From Streptomyces sp. CB02923 (GTDB lineage: Bacteria > Actinomycetota > Actinomycetes > Streptomycetales > Streptomycetaceae): DNA of 64,000 bases. The stretch lies in assembly GCF_001905005.1 (NCBI RefSeq), contig NZ_LWKZ01000023.1, positions 248,001 through 312,000 on the forward strand, read 5' to 3'. Shown piece by piece: positions 43,660 to 51,980 of this stretch; positions within the stretch are counted from its first letter, which is position 1; each line of letters begins with the position of its first letter. Below the pieces are notes generated by a model. It saw nothing but the letters and a program-made list of their open reading frames with translations, was not told where the DNA came from and did no database searches. A program made the position numbers and the translations under genes.

Positions 43660-44649
43660 TTACCGGGCGCCGACGGCCGGCGCGAGGGCGTCGTCGGCGA
43701 AGCGCGGCACCTCCGCGTTCTCGTCCTGCCCGCCGTTCTTCTCCCGGATCCACTTGCCGGCGAGGGCGGGGATCCACGCCGAGAACTCGCTCTGCGTCAG
43801 GTCGCCGGGGACCTTGCCGCCCAGCTTGTCGATGTCCGCGGCGGGATAGCCGGCGGGCGCGTCGATGCGTTCGGCCGGGGTGTCCTTCATCGTCGCGTCC
43901 CAGACCTGGAGGGCGAACGTGGTGCAGTTCCTGGCGGGCGTGCCCGCCCAGCCACCGGTCGCGAGGAAGTTCCAGCTGGGCAGGAGGGTGTACTTCTCGT
44001 CGAGCGCGGCGCGCCGTCCGATCTCCTGCCGGAAGGAGTTCTGCTGCGCGCCGGTCAGCGCCGTGCAGTGTGCGGCGCGGGGGGAGTACGCCTGGCCCTG
44101 GTCCTGCTTGCGGCTCGGCCGGTCCCATTCGACCAGGGGCTTGCCGGGGACGTTGATGTCGTAACCGGTGTAGTTGACGGACATGCCGTCGACCGGGGAG
44201 CCGTCGCCGTTGGTGCCGTCCGGGTCGTCCGGCTGGAAGGAATAGGTGTCGTAGCGGGCCTCTTCGCCTCCGTCGAGTTTCCGGTGCAGCTTTCCGCCGG
44301 AATTGAAGTGCACGAGCCAGCTGTGGCCGAACACGTGCTGGCTCACGTTCAGTTCGTAGAGCAGCTTGTTCGTCTGCTCGGCGTAGGACAGCTTCCCGTA
44401 CTGCTTCTGGAAGCCGTCGCTCTTCCACAGTGCGTGGGCCCGCTTGCCGGTGTCCCAGACGTAGCCGCCGGTGGTGCGGTCGGTGATCTCGGTGCTGTAG
44501 ATGCAGAGCACGTTGTCCAGCGACCGGGCGGCGGACGGCTGCGGCCGGCCGGGCCGGTCGGCGGCCTGAGCGGCGGGTGCCTGGAGCAGCCCCACGGAGA
44601 GGGCCACCGCGGCACACGAGGCGACCACGGCCGGCGTACGTAATGTCAT
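43660..44649 (-). CDS. Secreted protein, possible Cys/His hydrolase fold
   Basis: 329 residues from ATG 44649. The signal peptide is MTLRTPAVVASCAAVALSVG to LLQAPAAQAADRP. The mature part has SLDNVLCIYSTEITDRTTGGYVWD, a His-containing strand VFGHSWLVHFNSGGKLHRKL, DTYSFQPDDPDGTNGD and, later, TGGWAGTPARNCTTFALQVWDA. A His-containing strand followed by a Cys-capped helix resembles the order in circularly permuted NlpC/P60 peptidases. This is a motif impression, not a firm assignment. Cys residues at LCIY, AHCTAL and RNCTTF may include a disulfide. Confidence 0.75.
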   Translation of the reverse strand: MTLRTPAVVASCAAVALSVGLLQAPAAQAADRPGRPQPSAARSLDNVLCIYSTEITDRTTGGYVWDTGKRAHALWKSDGFQKQYGKLSYAEQTNKLLYELNVSQHVFGHSWLVHFNSGGKLHRKLDGGEEARYDTYSFQPDDPDGTNGDGSPVDGMSVNYTGYDINVPGKPLVEWDRPSRKQDQGQAYSPRAAHCTALTGAQQNSFRQEIGRRAALDEKYTLLPSWNFLATGGWAGTPARNCTTFALQVWDATMKDTPAERIDAPAGYPAADIDKLGGKVPGDLTQSEFSAWIPALAGKWIREKNGGQDENAEVPRFADDALAPAVGAR

Positions 44650-44748
44650 GACGTGCGGTACTTTCCTTCGGTCGGTCGGCGGCTCGGACACGCCGCCGGC
44701 CCGGCATACCAAGATCATTTCTCCGGGCGGTCCCGGGAGCCAGGGCGG

Positions 44749-44773
44749 AAAGTCCTGACGGGGACGGGACTTT
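44749..44773. promoter_or_regulatory. Inverted repeat in divergent promoter
   Basis: AAAGTCC (44749-44755) and GGACTTT (44767-44773) are exact with an 11-base spacer, in the 273-base gap between the secreted protein (reverse) and the dehydratase (forward). It might be an operator for either gene. Confidence 0.35.
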
Positions 44774-44922
44774 TGCCCCTGGTGGGGGCGGGGGAGGACG
44801 GACGCCCGGGAGCGGGCCGTGACCAACTGGCCGGGTCCGGACGGGAGGGCGGTCCAGCCGGCCCGCCGGACGGCACCGTGACACGACATGCGACGTTCCG
44901 ACCCCCGGGAGAGTGGTCCGCG

Positions 44923-45879
44923 ATGAACAGCATCGGCTACGAGGACGTGCGGGCGGCGGCCGGCCGGATCGCCGGTGACGTGCGCCCGGTCACCGTCGCA
45001 CCGGTCGACCCGGGCGGCTTCGGGCCCGGCGACGGCTGGCTCGCTTACGAGTTCACCCAGCACACCGGCTCGTTCAAGGCCCGCGGCGCGGCGAACTTCA
45101 TCGCCGCGCACCGGGAGGCGGGCACCCTGCCCGAGGCCGGGGTGGCCATCGCCTCCGGGGGCAACGCCGGGCTGGCCTGCGCCTGGGCCGCGGGCCGCCA
45201 CGGCATCCCGGCGACGGTGTTCCTGCCCGAGACCGCGCCGCCGGTCAAGGTCGCCCGGCTGCGCCGGCTCGGCGCCGACGTACGCCGGGCGGGCTCCGAG
45301 TACGCCGCCGCGCTGGAGGCGTCCAGGGAACACATCGCGCGGACCGGGGCGTTGGAGTCGCACGCGTACGACCACCCGCTGATCGCGGCCGGCGCGGGCA
45401 CCCTGCTGGAGGAGATCCGGGCCGCGCTGCCCGGTCTGGACACGGTGGTGGTCGCGGTCGGCGGCGGTGGGCTGTTCAGCGGCGTCGCCGCGGCCGCGCA
45501 CCACCACGGCGTACGGGTCGTGGCCGTCGAGCCCGAGAACTGCCGGGCGCTGAACGCCGCGATCGAGGCGGGCCGGGTCGTCGACGTCACGGTCGACTCC
45601 GTCGCCGCCGACTCGCTGGGCGCACGCCGCGCCAGCGGCATGGCACTGCACTGGGCACAGCGGGCCGAGGCGGTCTCGCTGCTCGTCCCGGACGAGGCGA
45701 TCCTGGCCGCGCGCAGGGACCTGTGGGACGACCGCCGGCTGGCGGTCGAGCACGGCACGGCAGCCGCCTTCGCCGCGCTGCGGACCGGGGCCTACCGGCC
45801 CGCGCCGGGAGAGCGGGTGTGCGTCGTCGTGTGCGGCGCGAACACCGACCCGTCGGACCTCGTACACCCCGGTGAGTGA
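44923..45879 (+). CDS. PLP-dependent serine/threonine dehydratase
   Basis: 318 residues from ATG 44923. PLP-Lys lies in HTGSFKARGAANFIAAHREA, the phosphate/substrate loop is AIASGGNAGLACAWAAGRHG, and the PLP-phosphate glycine loop is VVAVGGGGLFSGVAAAAHHHG. The fold-type II layout and length fit serine/threonine dehydratases without a regulatory ACT domain. It deaminates Ser or Thr to the 2-oxo acid. It ends 328 bases before the NRPS in the same direction; a role in supplying that enzyme is possible but unproven. A GTGAGTG-A-CACTCAC palindrome overlaps its stop. Confidence 0.9.
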   Translation: MNSIGYEDVRAAAGRIAGDVRPVTVAPVDPGGFGPGDGWLAYEFTQHTGSFKARGAANFIAAHREAGTLPEAGVAIASGGNAGLACAWAAGRHGIPATVFLPETAPPVKVARLRRLGADVRRAGSEYAAALEASREHIARTGALESHAYDHPLIAAGAGTLLEEIRAALPGLDTVVVAVGGGGLFSGVAAAAHHHGVRVVAVEPENCRALNAAIEAGRVVDVTVDSVAADSLGARRASGMALHWAQRAEAVSLLVPDEAILAARRDLWDDRRLAVEHGTAAAFAALRTGAYRPAPGERVCVVVCGANTDPSDLVHPGE

Positions 45880-46207
45880 CACTCACGGCCCGTCCTGGCG
45901 CACGTTTTCGACGTACGCATGACCGCCGGGCCGGGCGCGGGCAAGCCGCCCGGCGCCCGGTACCGCCCCGCGCGCCCCTCGTTGTTCCGCCCGTGAGCTG
46001 CGCGTCAGCGCCGCCACGGGCGGCCCGCGGCCCGCAGGCCGCCCCCGTCTCCGCACACCTGTCCAAAGAGATTTGCCGACGAACCGATACACCCGTCATG
46101 TGGTGCTCGTTGGCCCTGTACGGCGCGTGAGTTGCGGCCGGACGCGTGGCCCGCCACCGGCCCCGGCCGCCGTTGAACACCAGCACCTTCGTCAGGAGAC
46201 GGCACGC
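45880..46207. other. Intergenic region upstream of NRPS
   Basis: 328 bases. The left edge holds the palindrome GTGAGTG-A-CACTCAC (45872-45886) over the dehydratase stop. The rest is GC-rich, with a less GC-rich patch at about 46068-46120 where an NRPS promoter could lie. No gene is supported. Confidence 0.5.
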
Positions 46208-49200
46208 ATGAACAGGAAGCCAGGCCACCGCGGTCGCCGATTGCCGCTGACCTTCGCGCAGACGGGAATGTGGTTCTCCCAGCAGCTGGACGCGGAGAAC
46301 CCGATCTACCGTGCCGCGGAGTACGTGGACATCCACGGCCCGGTCGACCTGGCCGTGCTGAGCACCGCGGTGCGCCGCGCCGTGGCCGACATCGAAGCCG
46401 TGCGGGTGCGCTTCGAGACCGACGAGGAGGGCGGCGTCTGGCAGGTGCCCGACCTCGCGGACGACTGGCCGCTGCCCGTCGTCGACCTGCGGGACGCGGC
46501 GGGCCCCGCCGCCGGCCCGCCGGCCGACCCGTGGGCGCGCGCCGAGGAATGGATGTGGGCCGACCTGCGCAAGCCCGCAGACCTGCGCCGCTCCCCGCTG
46601 TTCAGCTTCGCCGTACTGCTGCTCCCGGACGACCACAGCGTGCTGTACATGGCGCTGCACCACATCATCCTGGACGGCTACGGCTTCTCGCTCCTCATCC
46701 AGCGCCTCGCCGGGATCTACACCGCACTGGAGGCCGGTGAGGAGTGCCCGCCCAGCGGACTGGGCACGCTGGAGGAACTGCTCGCCGACGAGGCCGACTA
46801 CCGCGCCTCCGAACGCTTCACCCGCGACCGCGCGTACTGGGCCGAGCGCTTCGCCGGCCGGGCCACCGACACCGGCCTCGCCAGCCGGCTGGCCACCGTC
46901 CCGCACCGCTTCGTCCGCGAGACCGGGCACCTCCCCGCACCCGCCGCCGACGGACTGCGCTCCCTGGCGCGGCAGACCCGGTCGGGGCTGCCCGTGGTCG
47001 CGATGGCCGCCCTCGCGCTGTACGTGCACCGGATGAGCGGGTCCACCGACGTGACGCTGGACCTGACGGTGACCGGCCGGGTCGGCGCCGTACCGCGCAG
47101 CGCGCCGTCCATGGTCGCCAACATCCTCCCGCTCCAGGTCGCACTGGGGCCGTACACGACCGTGCGCGAACTGGTGCGGCACACCTCCGAGCGGGCCCGC
47201 GGACTGCTGCGCCACCAGCGCTACCCCTCGCCGCACCTCGTCCAGGAGCTGGGCGCCGGGCACACCGGCGGCCTCCTCGGCGACTGGGGCATCAACATCA
47301 TGCGGTACGACCCGGAACTGACCTTCGGACGGCACCCGGCCACCCTGCACAACCTCTCCAACGGCCCGGTCGCCGGTCTCGGCGTCAACGTCTACGAACG
47401 GACCGACGACGGCTGTCTGCGCATCGACTTCCAGGCCGACCCCGACCTCTACGACGCCGAGACCACCGCCGCCCACCAGCGCCGCTTCCTGGCCCTGCTG
47501 GACACCCTGGCCGGTATCGACCCCGAACAGACCGTCGGCGGCATCGACCTGCTGCCGGCCGCGGAGCGCCGCCGGGTGACCACCGGGTGGAACGACACCG
47601 CCCGTACGGTGCCGGCCACCACCCTGCCCGCGCTCTTCGAGGAACAGGCCCGCCGCACGCCCGCCGCCACCGCCCTCGTCTGCGGCGACGCCACCCTCTC
47701 GTACGCCGCGCTGAACTCCCGCGCCAACCGGCTGGCGCACGCCCTGATCGAGCGAGGCGCCGGACCCGAGACGTTCGTGGCGCTGGCCCTGCCGCGCACG
47801 GCCGAGCACCTCGCGGGGCTGCTGGCGGTCCTCAAGACGGGCGCCGCGTACGTACCGGTCGACCCCGGCCTGCCCGCCGAACGCATCCGCTTCCTGCTCG
47901 CCGACACCCGCCCGGTGTGCGTCGTCACCACGGCAGCGGCCGCCGGGCACCTGCCCGGCACCGCCACCGCGCTGTGCCTCGACGACCCGGCCGCCGCGCG
48001 GGAACTGGACCTCCGCCCGGACACCGACCCCACGGACGCCGACCGGCGGGCCCCCCTGGCGCCGCGCCACCCGGCGTACGTCAGCTACACCTCCGGCTCC
48101 ACCGGGCAGCCCAAGGGCGTCGTCGTCGAACACCGCCAGCTGACCAACCTGTTCTTCGACCACCGGGCCGAACTGATCGACCCGGAGACGGCCGCGGCCC
48201 GGCGCCGCCTGCGGACCGCGCTGACCGCCGCGTTCTCCTTCGACACCGCCTGGGAAGGCCCGCTGTTCCTGGCCGCCGGCCACGAACTGCACCTCGTCGA
48301 GGACGCCGTACGGCTCGACCCGCCCGCCCTCGTCGGCTATATCGCCGACCGGCGCATCGACTTCCTCGACCTCACCCCCACCTACCTCCACCAGCTGATC
48401 GCCGCCGGGCTGTTCACCGGCGAACGGCACCGGCCGCGCATCCTCATGGTGGGCGGCGAGGCCGTCGACACCGCCCTGTGGGAGACGCTGCGCACCCTGC
48501 CCGGCACCACCGCGTACAACTACTACGGGCCGACCGAGTGCACCGTCGACGCCGTGTACTGCCGCATCGCCGACCAGGGGGAACAGCCCGTCATCGGGCG
48601 TCCGGGGCGCAACGTCCAGGCGTACGTGCTCGACGCCGCGCTCAACCCCGTACCGGCCGGTGTTCCCGGGGAGCTGTACCTGGCCGGCGACCAGATCGCC
48701 CGCGGCTACCTCCGCCGGCCCGCGCTGACCGCGGAGCGGTTCGTCGCCAACCCGTTCGCCCACGCGGGCAGCGGCTCCGCCGCCGGGACCTGCGGCGACC
48801 CCGGAGTGCCCTGCACCTGCGGCGCGCCGGGCTCGCGCATGTACCGGACCGGGGACCGGGCGCGGTGGACACCCGACGGCATCCTCGAATACCTCGGCCG
48901 CGCCGACGGCCAGGTCAAGGTGCGCGGCTTCCGCATCGAGCCCGGCGAGGTCGAGACGGCACTGGCCCGGCACCCGGGCGTCGCCCACGCGGTGGTCACC
49001 GTACGGGAGGACACCCCGGGCGACCGGCGCCTGGCCGCGTACGTCGTACCGGCCGCGAGCGGCGCGGCGGCCGGCCGCATCCCCGCCGCGCGGCGCGCCG
49101 GATCCGGCCGCACGACTCCCGGCTCCGGCCCGGTCGACGCCGACGCCCTGCGGGCCTGGGCCGCCGCGCGCCTGCCCGAGTACATGGTCCCGGGCGCCTT

Positions 49201-50371
49201 CGTCCTCCTGGACCAGCTCCCGCTGACGTCGAACGGCAAACTGGACCGTGCCGCGCTGCCCGCTCCCGGAGCGCCCGCCGCCTGCAACGGGCGGCAGCCG
49301 CGGAGCCCCCAGGAGAAGGTGCTGTGCGCGCTGTTCGCCGAGGTGCTCGGTGTACGGCAGGTCGACATCGACGACGACTTCTTCGCCCTCGGCGGTCACT
49401 CCCTGCTGGCGGCCAAGCTCATCAGCCGCATCCGCTCGGCCCTGGGCGCCGAACTGTCCATCCGCGCGCTGTTCGAAGCGCCCACCGTCGACGGTCTCGC
49501 CAAGGTGCTCCGGACCGGCGGCGGACCGGACGGCTTCGAGGCGCTGCTGCCGCTGCGCACCCGGGGGACCCGGCCCCCGCTGTTCTGCGTCCACCCGTCC
49601 GGCGGCCTGAGCTGGTGCTACGCGGGTCTGCTGCGCCACCTGGGGCCGGACGTCCCGGTGTACGGGCTCCAGGCCGGCGGCCTGGAGCGGCGCGCGGCGC
49701 TGCCCGCCACCTTCGAGGAGATGGTCGCCGACTACGTCGGGCAGCTCCGTGCCGTCCAGCCCGCCGGGCCGTACCACCTCCTGGGCTGGTCACTCGGCGG
49801 CGCGCTCGCCCACGCCATCGCGGTCCGGCTGCAGGCCAGGGGAGAGCGGGTGGCGCTGCTGGCCATGCTCGACTCGTGCCCCATCGACCCGCACGGAACG
49901 ACGGACCCCGCCGTGACGGAACACGACATCCTGTCCCTGCTCCTGGAGGCGGCGGGCCACGCCCCGGACACCTTCACGCGACCGCTGACCGTTCCCGGCG
50001 TCGCGTCGGTGCTGCGGGGGCAGAGCGGCGGTGACGGGCTGCTCGGCTCGCTGAACGAGCACCCCGCGCTCGATGAGGACCGGCTCACCGCCGTCACCGA
50101 GGTGTTCACCAACTCGGTGAAGCTGCTGCCGACCTTCTCCGACGGCATTTTCGACGGCGACCTGCTGTACTTCCACGCCACGGAGGGCAAACCCGCCCAC
50201 GCGCCGACCGCCGAGGCGTGGCGCCACCTGGTCACCGGCCACATCGAGAACCACGACGTCGCGTGCACCCACCACGCCATGACCCAGGCGGGACCGCTGG
50301 CCAGGATCGGCCCGGAGGTGGCCGCGCACCTGGACTCCGCGGTGGCCGTACCGGACAGCGTGGTTCCGTAA
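46208..50371 (+). CDS. Single-module NRPS, C-A-T-TE
   Basis: 1387 residues from ATG 46208 behind AGGAGA. The condensation domain (about 10-440) carries HHIILDG at about 152. The adenylation domain (about 470-1010) has YTSGSTGQPKG, AFSFDTAWEGPLF, NYYGPTECTVDA, MYRTGDRARW and NGKLDR. The carrier domain has DDFFALGGHSLL with the phosphopantetheine Ser at about 1064. The type I thioesterase (about 1120-1387) has the nucleophile in LLGWSLGGALAHA. There is no MbtH gene, tailoring enzyme or second module nearby. The N-terminal C domain implies an acyl or aminoacyl donor in trans, or iterative use as in EntF-like enzymes. The substrate was not predicted. An odd insert with three cysteines lies at 862-871. 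Confidence 0.95.
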   Translation: MNRKPGHRGRRLPLTFAQTGMWFSQQLDAENPIYRAAEYVDIHGPVDLAVLSTAVRRAVADIEAVRVRFETDEEGGVWQVPDLADDWPLPVVDLRDAAGPAAGPPADPWARAEEWMWADLRKPADLRRSPLFSFAVLLLPDDHSVLYMALHHIILDGYGFSLLIQRLAGIYTALEAGEECPPSGLGTLEELLADEADYRASERFTRDRAYWAERFAGRATDTGLASRLATVPHRFVRETGHLPAPAADGLRSLARQTRSGLPVVAMAALALYVHRMSGSTDVTLDLTVTGRVGAVPRSAPSMVANILPLQVALGPYTTVRELVRHTSERARGLLRHQRYPSPHLVQELGAGHTGGLLGDWGINIMRYDPELTFGRHPATLHNLSNGPVAGLGVNVYERTDDGCLRIDFQADPDLYDAETTAAHQRRFLALLDTLAGIDPEQTVGGIDLLPAAERRRVTTGWNDTARTVPATTLPALFEEQARRTPAATALVCGDATLSYAALNSRANRLAHALIERGAGPETFVALALPRTAEHLAGLLAVLKTGAAYVPVDPGLPAERIRFLLADTRPVCVVTTAAAAGHLPGTATALCLDDPAAARELDLRPDTDPTDADRRAPLAPRHPAYVSYTSGSTGQPKGVVVEHRQLTNLFFDHRAELIDPETAAARRRLRTALTAAFSFDTAWEGPLFLAAGHELHLVEDAVRLDPPALVGYIADRRIDFLDLTPTYLHQLIAAGLFTGERHRPRILMVGGEAVDTALWETLRTLPGTTAYNYYGPTECTVDAVYCRIADQGEQPVIGRPGRNVQAYVLDAALNPVPAGVPGELYLAGDQIARGYLRRPALTAERFVANPFAHAGSGSAAGTCGDPGVPCTCGAPGSRMYRTGDRARWTPDGILEYLGRADGQVKVRGFRIEPGEVETALARHPGVAHAVVTVREDTPGDRRLAAYVVPAASGAAAGRIPAARRAGSGRTTPGSGPVDADALRAWAAARLPEYMVPGAFVLLDQLPLTSNGKLDRAALPAPGAPAACNGRQPRSPQEKVLCALFAEVLGVRQVDIDDDFFALGGHSLLAAKLISRIRSALGAELSIRALFEAPTVDGLAKVLRTGGGPDGFEALLPLRTRGTRPPLFCVHPSGGLSWCYAGLLRHLGPDVPVYGLQAGGLERRAALPATFEEMVADYVGQLRAVQPAGPYHLLGWSLGGALAHAIAVRLQARGERVALLAMLDSCPIDPHGTTDPAVTEHDILSLLLEAAGHAPDTFTRPLTVPGVASVLRGQSGGDGLLGSLNEHPALDEDRLTAVTEVFTNSVKLLPTFSDGIFDGDLLYFHATEGKPAHAPTAEAWRHLVTGHIENHDVACTHHAMTQAGPLARIGPEVAAHLDSAVAVPDSVVP

Positions 50372-50397
50372 GGACCGGACAGCGTGGTTCCGTAAGG
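50350..50397 (+). repeat. 24-bp tandem duplication across NRPS stop
   Basis: A 24-base unit starting ACCGGACAGCGTGGTTCCGT is present exactly twice (50350-50373, 50374-50397). The first copy encodes the last residues PDSVVP and the stop codon; the second lies behind the stop. This looks like a recent slippage duplication of the gene end. Confidence 0.9.
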
Positions 50398-50407
50398 AAC
50401 GCGCGGC

Positions 50408-51412
50408 TCAGGCATCCGGCTCCGACGCCGCGTACCGCTCCGCCACTTCGGCCGCGGTACGGGCGACCGCGGCGCGGAGTCCGGGCGGGCCCAGCACCTC
50501 GGCCTCCGTGCCCAGCCGCAGGAGATCGCCGACCGCGACGGCCGGGGTCTCGACCGGCAGGTCCACCAGCACCCAGCCCTCGCGGTCCGGCGGCCCGGCC
50601 CCTTCCAGGGCCCGGCTGCCGGCCGTACCGAACTGCATGGGCAGCAGCCGCTGCGCACGCGGCGATATCCGCAGCCGTGCCGTCGAGTGGTGCAGCCTGG
50701 CCTCCAGCCCCCGGGAGGACTCCTCCCAACAGGCGGCCAGATCGAAGGCGGCCGGCCGCTCGAAGGGCGTGTCCGTCGTCTCCGTGCTCACGAGGCGCGA
50801 GATCCGGTAGGTCCGCGTCCGTACGGTGCCGTCGCCCGGCGGGGTGCCGTCCGCCCAGGACACCACGTACCAGATGCCGCCCTTCAGGACGAGGCCGAGC
50901 GGGCGCAGCTCCCGGTCCACCGCACCGCCCCAGGCCCGGTAGTGGACGCGCAGCACCCGCTGCTCCCAGACGGCACGCGCCACGGACGCCAGGTGGGGGA
51001 CCGGGTCGGCGTGCCGGAACCAGGCGGCGGCGTCCAGGTGGAAGCGGTCCTGGAGGCGCCGGGTGCGGTCCGCCAGGCCGGGTGGCAGCGCGGCCTGGAG
51101 TTTGAGCTGGGCCGTTGCCAGGACCGCGCCCAGGCCCAGTTCCCGCGCGGCCCCCGGTACGCCGGCGAGGAACAGCGACTCCGCCTCCGCGTCGTTCAGC
51201 CCGGTCAGCCGGGTGCGGTAGCCGTCGATGAGGGAGTAGCCGCCGTCCGGGCCGCGCTCGGAGCGGACCGGGACGCCCGCGGCGCCCAGCGCCTCGACGT
51301 CCCGGTAGACCGTGCGCGGGGACACCTCCAGTTCGGCGGCGAGTTCGGCAGCGGTCATCCGGCCCCGGTTCTGGAGCAGCAGGAGGAGGGAGAGCAGGCG
51401 GTCGGCGCGCAT
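50408..51412 (-). CDS. WYL-domain transcriptional regulator (YafY type)
   Basis: 334 residues from ATG 51412. N-terminal HTH_11: MRADRLLSLLLLLQNRGRMT then AAELAAELEVSPRTVYRDVEALGAAGVPV and SERGPDGGYSLIDGYRT. The WYL domain includes QRVLRVHYRAWGGAVDRELRPLGLVLKGGIWYVVSWADG and RTYRISRLVSTETTDTPFERP. It is divergent from the DUF3224 gene with a perfect inverted repeat between, so it likely represses that gene. Its stop lies 37 bases from the NRPS stop, convergent. Confidence 0.93.
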   Translation of the reverse strand: MRADRLLSLLLLLQNRGRMTAAELAAELEVSPRTVYRDVEALGAAGVPVRSERGPDGGYSLIDGYRTRLTGLNDAEAESLFLAGVPGAARELGLGAVLATAQLKLQAALPPGLADRTRRLQDRFHLDAAAWFRHADPVPHLASVARAVWEQRVLRVHYRAWGGAVDRELRPLGLVLKGGIWYVVSWADGTPPGDGTVRTRTYRISRLVSTETTDTPFERPAAFDLAACWEESSRGLEARLHHSTARLRISPRAQRLLPMQFGTAGSRALEGAGPPDREGWVLVDLPVETPAVAVGDLLRLGTEAEVLGPPGLRAAVARTAAEVAERYAASEPDA

Positions 51413-51426
51413 GAGGCCATTGTCGC

Positions 51427-51457
51427 GCCGTACCTGACAGAAGGTGTCAGGTACGGC
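51427..51457. promoter_or_regulatory. 13-bp perfect inverted repeat, WYL operator candidate
   Basis: GCCGTACCTGACA (51427-51439) and TGTCAGGTACGGC (51445-51457) are exact around GAAGG. It begins 15 bases upstream of the WYL regulator start and ends 59 bases before the DUF3224 start. The inner TGACA-n5-TGTCA core is a good symmetric site for the divergent pair. Confidence 0.7.
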
Positions 51458-51515
51458 GGCCAGACTGCGATCACGCCGCGCGGACCGCACCGCGCGGCCG
51501 GACGAGAGGACCGCC

Positions 51516-51944
51516 ATGCCCGCGCAGACCACCACCGGACGCACCCGTACCACCGGACACTTCACGTACGCCGACTGGAAGGAGCACGCCCTCAACTCGG
51601 ACGGCGGCTTCCCGCGCCTCGCCCACGCCGCCGTCACCAACGCCTTCTCCGGGGGCATCGAGGCGGCGCACACGGTCTGCGAGTACACCATCGTCTACGT
51701 CACGGAGAAGACCGGCACCTTCACCGGCATGGAACTGCTGGAGGGCGGTATCGACGGGCGCCGGGGCACGTTCGCCGTCGAGGAGCGCGGCTCGTTCGGC
51801 GACCGGGGGAGCGTGCACTGCACGTTCGAGGTCGTGCCGGGCTCGGCCACCGGCGATCTGGCGGGTCTGCGCGGCACCGGTGAGTTCACGGCCGAGCACG
51901 GCAGCCCGTCGGTCCCGTACACCTTCGACTACGACTTCGGCTGA
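51516..51944 (+). CDS. DUF3224-family protein
   Basis: 142 residues from ATG 51516 with GAGAGGA upstream. The fold is a small beta-barrel: GHFTYADWKEHALNSDGGF, CEYTIVYVTEKTGTFTGMELLEGGIDGRRGTFAVEERGSFGDRGSV and LAGLRGTGEFTAEHGSPSVPYTFDYDF. This matches DUF3224-type allene-oxide-cyclase-like barrel proteins; no catalytic role is established. It is probably controlled by the divergent WYL regulator. There is no signal peptide, so it is cytosolic. Confidence 0.85.
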   Translation: MPAQTTTGRTRTTGHFTYADWKEHALNSDGGFPRLAHAAVTNAFSGGIEAAHTVCEYTIVYVTEKTGTFTGMELLEGGIDGRRGTFAVEERGSFGDRGSVHCTFEVVPGSATGDLAGLRGTGEFTAEHGSPSVPYTFDYDFG

Positions 51945-51980
51945 GCCGCGGGCGGTGGCCGGGGCGGCCCGGCCGGTCCC

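Noticed and set aside
45587..49777. 1396-codon reverse-strand open frame opposite the NRPS and dehydratase
   Set aside because: It is an antisense shadow produced by GC-rich third positions; the forward frame has complete, ordered NRPS motifs.
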